Of a DNA stretch of 64,000 bases, positions 60,706 through 64,000 are shown in pieces. A program made the position numbers and the translations under genes. The number at the start of each line of letters is the position of its first letter. The first letter of the stretch is position 1. This DNA comes from an uncultured Bacteroidales bacterium (lineage in GTDB: Bacteria > Bacteroidota > Bacteroidia > Bacteroidales > P3), in NCBI GenBank assembly GCA_946183915.1, contig CAMHDJ010000004.1, forward strand, positions 17,998-81,997, read 5' to 3'. The notes beneath the pieces are model-generated. The model was given only the letters and a program-made list of their open reading frames with translations, searched no databases and had not been told where the DNA came from.

Positions 60706-61851
60706 ATGGACGAAAACAGAATCAATACCGCCGCTCCCGAAGAAGAGGAGGAAAGCATAGATATCATGGCTATGCTCCGTGGCCTTTGGGACGGCCGCAA
60801 GACCATCATCATCTGCACCGCCATCTTCCTGGTGCTGGGTCTGCTGGCAGCCCTCACCATGAAGCGCACCTACTCCGTTACCTCGGTCATGGTGCCCCAA
60901 CTGGGCTCCTCGAAGAACTCCAGCCTCAGCAGTCTGGCCTCGCTGGCCGGATTCGACATGGGGATGGCCAATACTGGCGCTGAACTCTCGCCGCTGATCT
61001 ATCCCCAGATTGTCAGTAGCGTGCCTTTCCGCCTGGCCTTGATGCACACACCCCTGCACTACGAGAAATGCGACACTGCCATCAGTATGTTCGACTATGT
61101 GCAGTCCGACTACAACAAGCCGACGGTGGTCGACTATGTGAAACGCTACACCATCGGTCTGCCGGGCGTCATCATAGGTGCCCTGCGCGGCAAGCAGGAG
61201 GAGCCCACCTACACTGTCGGTGGCGGTGAGGGCCCGAGTGGTCCCCGTCCGGTGGTGATGAGCGCCAAGGAGTACAGGATGCAGCAGGCCTTCGGCCAGA
61301 TTGTGTCGCTCAACGTCGACAAGAAGGAGGGCTATGTCACCCTCGTTGTCAATGGTTCGGAGCCCGTACAGACCGCCGAACTGGCCCTGAAGGCCCAGCA
61401 GCTGCTGCAGGACGAGGTGACGCGATTCCGCGTGGAGAAGTCGGAAAGTGAGTTGGCCTATATTCAAGCCCGCTATGATGAGATCAAGGCGGAGAATGAG
61501 CGCTACCAAGTGATGCTGGCTTCGGCTCGCGACCGCTCGCAGAACGTGGCCACTACAGCGGCCCGTGTGGGTACCGACCGTATCCAGTCGAAGTACAATG
61601 TGTCCAATGCTGTCTTTATGGAGATGGCCAAGCAGTTGGAACAGGCCAAGATGCAGGTGAAGAAAGATACCCCCGCCTTCACTATCATCCAGCCGGTCAC
61701 CGTACCGATGAAGCCCGCCAACAGCCGTGCCAAGACCCTCATCGTATGGACATTCCTGGGCATCGTGCTGGGTTGTGGCATCGTGATTGCCAAGGGCTAC
61801 TGGCCCAAGCTTAAGGAAAAGATGAAAGCTCCCGAGAAGGAGGAGAAGTAA
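60706..61851 (+). CDS. Wzz-type chain-length determinant / polysaccharide co-polymerase
   Basis: A 381-residue inner-membrane protein. An acidic N-terminus (EEEEESIDIMAMLRGLWDGR) leads into TM1 at about 33-52 (IIICTAIFLVLGLLAALTMK). The periplasmic part includes a coiled coil near 235-275. TM2 is about 344-363 with the Pro-rich approach motif (IIQPVTVPMKPANSRAKT). This is the Wzz/Etk N-terminal layout without a tyrosine kinase domain. It controls surface polysaccharide chain length and works with the Wza-like protein 19 bp upstream. A hairpin terminator follows. Confidence 0.92.
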   Translation: MDENRINTAAPEEEEESIDIMAMLRGLWDGRKTIIICTAIFLVLGLLAALTMKRTYSVTSVMVPQLGSSKNSSLSSLASLAGFDMGMANTGAELSPLIYPQIVSSVPFRLALMHTPLHYEKCDTAISMFDYVQSDYNKPTVVDYVKRYTIGLPGVIIGALRGKQEEPTYTVGGGEGPSGPRPVVMSAKEYRMQQAFGQIVSLNVDKKEGYVTLVVNGSEPVQTAELALKAQQLLQDEVTRFRVEKSESELAYIQARYDEIKAENERYQVMLASARDRSQNVATTAARVGTDRIQSKYNVSNAVFMEMAKQLEQAKMQVKKDTPAFTIIQPVTVPMKPANSRAKTLIVWTFLGIVLGCGIVIAKGYWPKLKEKMKAPEKEEK

Positions 61852-61874
61852 AAATATCCTCAAGGCAGAATAGA

Positions 61875-61905
61875 AGAGGGCGTCCCGATGGGACGCCCTC
61901 TCTTG
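61875..61905. terminator. Bidirectional hairpin between convergent operons
   Basis: A perfect 12-bp stem AGAGGGCGTCCC with a 3-nt loop. The T run is modest on the plus strand. It sits between the Wzz-type gene and the leftward oxidoreductase operon. Confidence 0.8.
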
Positions 61906-61924
61906 TTGTATCGGGACCAGATGC

Positions 61925-62476
61925 TTAGAGCTTCTGGACGCATTCGATGATGCCCTTGCCGATCTCGATAGCCTCTTCGTTCTGGGGGATGAGGTTCCAG
62001 TGGCGCTGAGGCAGCGAGTGCTCGAGACCTTCGTGGATGTACTTGGGCTCCACGATGGGTTTGAGCTTCAGGAAGCCACCGAGGACCACCATGTTGAACA
62101 CCTTGCTGATGCCGAGCTCCTGGGCCTTGGCCGTGGCGGCGATCTTGTAGATGTTGATGTCCTTGCGGGTGGGCTCGTGGGTGATGCCGTTGGGGTCGTA
62201 GATGAGCAGGCCGCCGGGCTTCACGCTGGGCTCAAACTTGTCCAGCGACTGCTGGTTGAGGATGATGGCCGTGTCGAACTGGTTGATGATGGGCGAGCTG
62301 ATGCGCTCGTCGCTGATGATGACGGAGACGTTGGCCGTGCCGCCGCGCATCTCGGGGCCGTAGCTGGGCATCCAGCTGACCTCTTTGTCCTGCATGACGC
62401 CGGAGTAGGCAAGAATCTTACCCATCGAGAGGACACCCTGTCCACCGAAACCGGCTATGATGATTTCTTCAGTCAT
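61925..62476 (-). CDS. 2-oxoacid:ferredoxin oxidoreductase, gamma subunit
   Basis: A 183-residue subunit with the family start EIIIAGFGGQGVLSMGKIL and the conserved PSYGPEMRGGTANVSVIISD. With the alpha and beta subunits it oxidatively decarboxylates a 2-oxoacid to acyl-CoA, reducing ferredoxin. Last gene of the operon. The substrate (2-oxoisovalerate or 2-oxoglutarate) cannot be fixed from this subunit. Confidence 0.93.
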   Translation of the reverse strand: MTEEIIIAGFGGQGVLSMGKILAYSGVMQDKEVSWMPSYGPEMRGGTANVSVIISDERISSPIINQFDTAIILNQQSLDKFEPSVKPGGLLIYDPNGITHEPTRKDINIYKIAATAKAQELGISKVFNMVVLGGFLKLKPIVEPKYIHEGLEHSLPQRHWNLIPQNEEAIEIGKGIIECVQKL

Positions 62477-62501
62477 TTCTTTGCTTGTTTTTAATTGTTA
62501 A

Positions 62502-63350
62502 TTATTGCATAACGGTCAGCGGGTGATCCAGAACCAGACGGTTGGCATCGATACCCTCGACAATCTTGCCGTCGACTTTGATGTCGCCGATGGGGTAGTT
62601 GGGCATCATGTTGTCTTCCATCCACTTGTTGGCGGCCACGGGGGTCATCTTCCAGCCGGAGTTGCAGTTGGAGAGGATCTCGACGAAGGTGAGGCCTTTC
62701 TTGAGCTTCTGGTTCTCGAAAGCCTTGCGGATGGCAGCCTTGGCCTTGCGCACGGCGGCGGGGTTCTGCACGCTCTGGCGGGTCACATAGTAGGTGCCGG
62801 GCAGGGTGGAGAGGAGCTCCGTCATGCGGAGGGGGTAGCCGTTGAGGTCGACGCGGCGGCCGTAGGGGGTGGTGGCGCTGCTCATGCCGACCAGCGTGGT
62901 GGGGGCCATCTGGCCACCGGTCATGCCGTAGATACCGTTGTTGACGAAGATCATGGTGATGTTCTCACCGCGGTTGGCGGCGTGGATGGTCTCGGCGGTA
63001 CCGATAGCGGCCAGGTCACCGTCACCCTGGTAGGTGAACACGAAGGTGTCGGGGTTGAGGCGCTTGATGGCGGTAGCCAGTGCGGGGGCGCGACCGTGGG
63101 CGGCCTCCTGGAAGTCGACGTCGAAATAGTTGTAGGCCAGAACCGAGCAGCCGACGGGCGAAACGCCGACGACCTTGTCCTGAATGCCCATCTCGTCGAT
63201 CACCTCGGCGATCAGGCGGTGCGTGGTGCCGTGGCCGCAGCCGGGGCAGTAGTGCATCACAGCGTCGGTGAGCACTTTGGTGCGGGTGTACACCTCTTCG
63301 TAACCCTCGTTCAGCAGTTGTTGTCTGCGAGCTTCATTATCTTTATTCAT
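62502..63350 (-). CDS. 2-oxoacid:ferredoxin oxidoreductase, beta (TPP-binding) subunit
   Basis: A 282-residue subunit. The Fe-S or structural CPGCGHGTTHRLIAEVIDEM motif is at residues about 35-54; the TPP/Mg motif is TYQGDGDLAAIGTAETIHA, followed by NNGIYGMTGGQMAPTT. It binds thiamine diphosphate and makes the active site with the alpha subunit encoded 15 bp upstream. Similar operons in Bacteroidales are annotated Vor or Kor. Confidence 0.94.
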   Translation of the reverse strand: MNKDNEARRQQLLNEGYEEVYTRTKVLTDAVMHYCPGCGHGTTHRLIAEVIDEMGIQDKVVGVSPVGCSVLAYNYFDVDFQEAAHGRAPALATAIKRLNPDTFVFTYQGDGDLAAIGTAETIHAANRGENITMIFVNNGIYGMTGGQMAPTTLVGMSSATTPYGRRVDLNGYPLRMTELLSTLPGTYYVTRQSVQNPAAVRKAKAAIRKAFENQKLKKGLTFVEILSNCNSGWKMTPVAANKWMEDNMMPNYPIGDIKVDGKIVEGIDANRLVLDHPLTVMQ

Positions 63351-63365
63351 TGCTGTAATCTTTTC

Positions 63366-64000
63366 TTATTTGATAATCTTGTTTTCCAGGGCTTCCAGGA
63401 CCTCGCCGGGAGTGGGGATGATACCGCCGAAGCGGCCGAAGTGCTCGGTCTTCACACCGCACTGGGTGGCGAGCTTCACATCCTCGATCATCTGGCCGGC
63501 GCTCATCTCGACGCAAAGGATACCCTTCACGTGCTTGGCGATCTCGGCCAGCTGTTTGGTCGGGAACGGGAAGAGGGTGATCAGGCGGAACAGACCCACC
63601 TTGATGCCCTTCTCGCGGGCCATCTGCATGGCCTTCATAGCGATACGGCTGCTCGAACCGTAGGCCACGATGATGTAGTCGGCGTCCTCGCAGTTCAGGG
63701 TCTCGTAGCGCACCTCTTTCTCCTTCATCTCGGCATACTTCTTCTGGAGCTTCAGGTTGAAGACTTCCTGGCGGGCGCTGTCGAGCTCAAGGCTGGTGAT
63801 GATGTTGTGGTCGCGGGTGGCAGGCTTGCCCCAGGTGCCCCAGGGGGCGTTCTTGCGGCGCTCCTCCTCGGTCCAACGGGCCACGTTGTCGCGGGTGTAG
63901 AGCTTCTCCATGCACTGGCCGATGGCACCATCGGAGAGGATCAGGACGGGGTTGCGATACTTGAAGGCGATGTCCCAAGCGTCGAACACGAAGTCGTACA
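63366..64000 (-). CDS. 2-oxoacid:ferredoxin oxidoreductase, alpha subunit, N-terminus cut by window edge
   Basis: The C-terminal 210 or so residues of the alpha subunit; the frame stays open to the right edge (a GTG at 63989 is internal, preceded in frame by YDF). Visible family features are DAWDIAFKYRNPVLILSDGA, the transition IIVAYGSSSRIAMKAMQMAR, and a domain II stretch VGLFRLITLFPFPTKQL with the ending PTPGEVLEALENKI. It lies first of the three visible genes; a small ferredoxin subunit gene commonly lies further upstream in Bacteroidales. Confidence 0.92.
   Translation of the reverse strand, partial: YDFVFDAWDIAFKYRNPVLILSDGAIGQCMEKLYTRDNVARWTEEERRKNAPWGTWGKPATRDHNIITSLELDSARQEVFNLKLQKKYAEMKEKEVRYETLNCEDADYIIVAYGSSSRIAMKAMQMAREKGIKVGLFRLITLFPFPTKQLAEIAKHVKGILCVEMSAGQMIEDVKLATQCGVKTEHFGRFGGIIPTPGEVLEALENKIIK

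Overview
The window is about 64 kb of a GC-rich (roughly 60%), strictly anaerobic Bacteroidota, most likely an uncultured Bacteroidales. The evidence is the many phylum-type promoters (TTTG, about 20 bp, TAnnTTTG, usually followed by C or CA), a TonB-type outer-membrane receptor, a gingipain-family (C25) protease with a type IX secretion sorting domain, DUF4271, DUF6266 and OMP-type lipoproteins, a ferredoxin-linked 2-oxoacid oxidoreductase, and a full set of anaerobe oxygen-defence proteins. No rRNA, prophage, IS transposase or CRISPR was found; there is one tRNA (Ser-TGA).

Layout. 1-5 kb: anti-sigma/ECF sigma pair (anti-sigma cut by the window edge), an HsdR_N-type nuclease-fold protein, an outer-membrane receptor coupled to a PAS protein. 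5-14 kb: small lipoproteins, a phosphate acyltransferase (ptb-like), a GT2 mannosyltransferase, a GxxExxY protein, an S9 peptidase, riboflavin synthase, a HAD phosphatase, a COG0523 metal GTPase, a DUF3298 lipoprotein. 14-23 kb: a leftward run with an exported flavin-reductase-like lipoprotein, GNAT, acyl-ACP thioesterase, a DUF4298-PNPOx fusion, an Ogt-Nudix fusion, TfoX_N, purL and an acyltransferase. 23-27 kb: lipoproteins, tRNA-Ser, serS. 27-33 kb: flavodiiron protein, high-molecular-weight rubredoxin, an inserted Bro-N gene, rubredoxin, ferritin, reverse rubrerythrin: a coherent O2/peroxide/iron defence cluster. 33-43 kb: lpxK, a coiled-coil envelope protein with hisS, DUF6266, the C25 protease, DUF4271, HemD, rnpA and yidD. 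43-49 kb: a 1548-residue exonuclease-RecQ-UvrD fusion and pepD. 49-64 kb: cutC, a transglutaminase lipoprotein, a second ECF sigma operon, glmS, a Wza/Wzz polysaccharide export pair, and a 2-oxoacid:ferredoxin oxidoreductase operon cut by the right edge.

The most unusual content is not in genes. (1) Short tandem 'words' of 7, 8 or 9 bp occur at more than a dozen places. In five of them the plan is four words, a unique core of 18-29 bp, then at least four words in inverted sense (exactly four in four of the five). Three of these lie in frame inside coding sequences (two in purL, one in the rubredoxin fusion). Two genes of families often found in intervening sequences (GxxExxY and four-helix-bundle/S23) sit between inverted arms built from 9-bp words, so they look like cargo-bearing versions of the same architecture. 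(2) Intergenic arrays have an exact 11-bp period (one has 33 = 3 x 11), mostly just upstream of promoters. (3) A roughly 180-bp composite element occurs three times. It contains 11-bp words, a conserved hairpin and a perfect 26-bp palindrome followed by T residues, and each copy points at the next gene's promoter. (4) The Bro-N gene is flanked by a duplicated and decayed 3' end of the rubredoxin gene it abuts.
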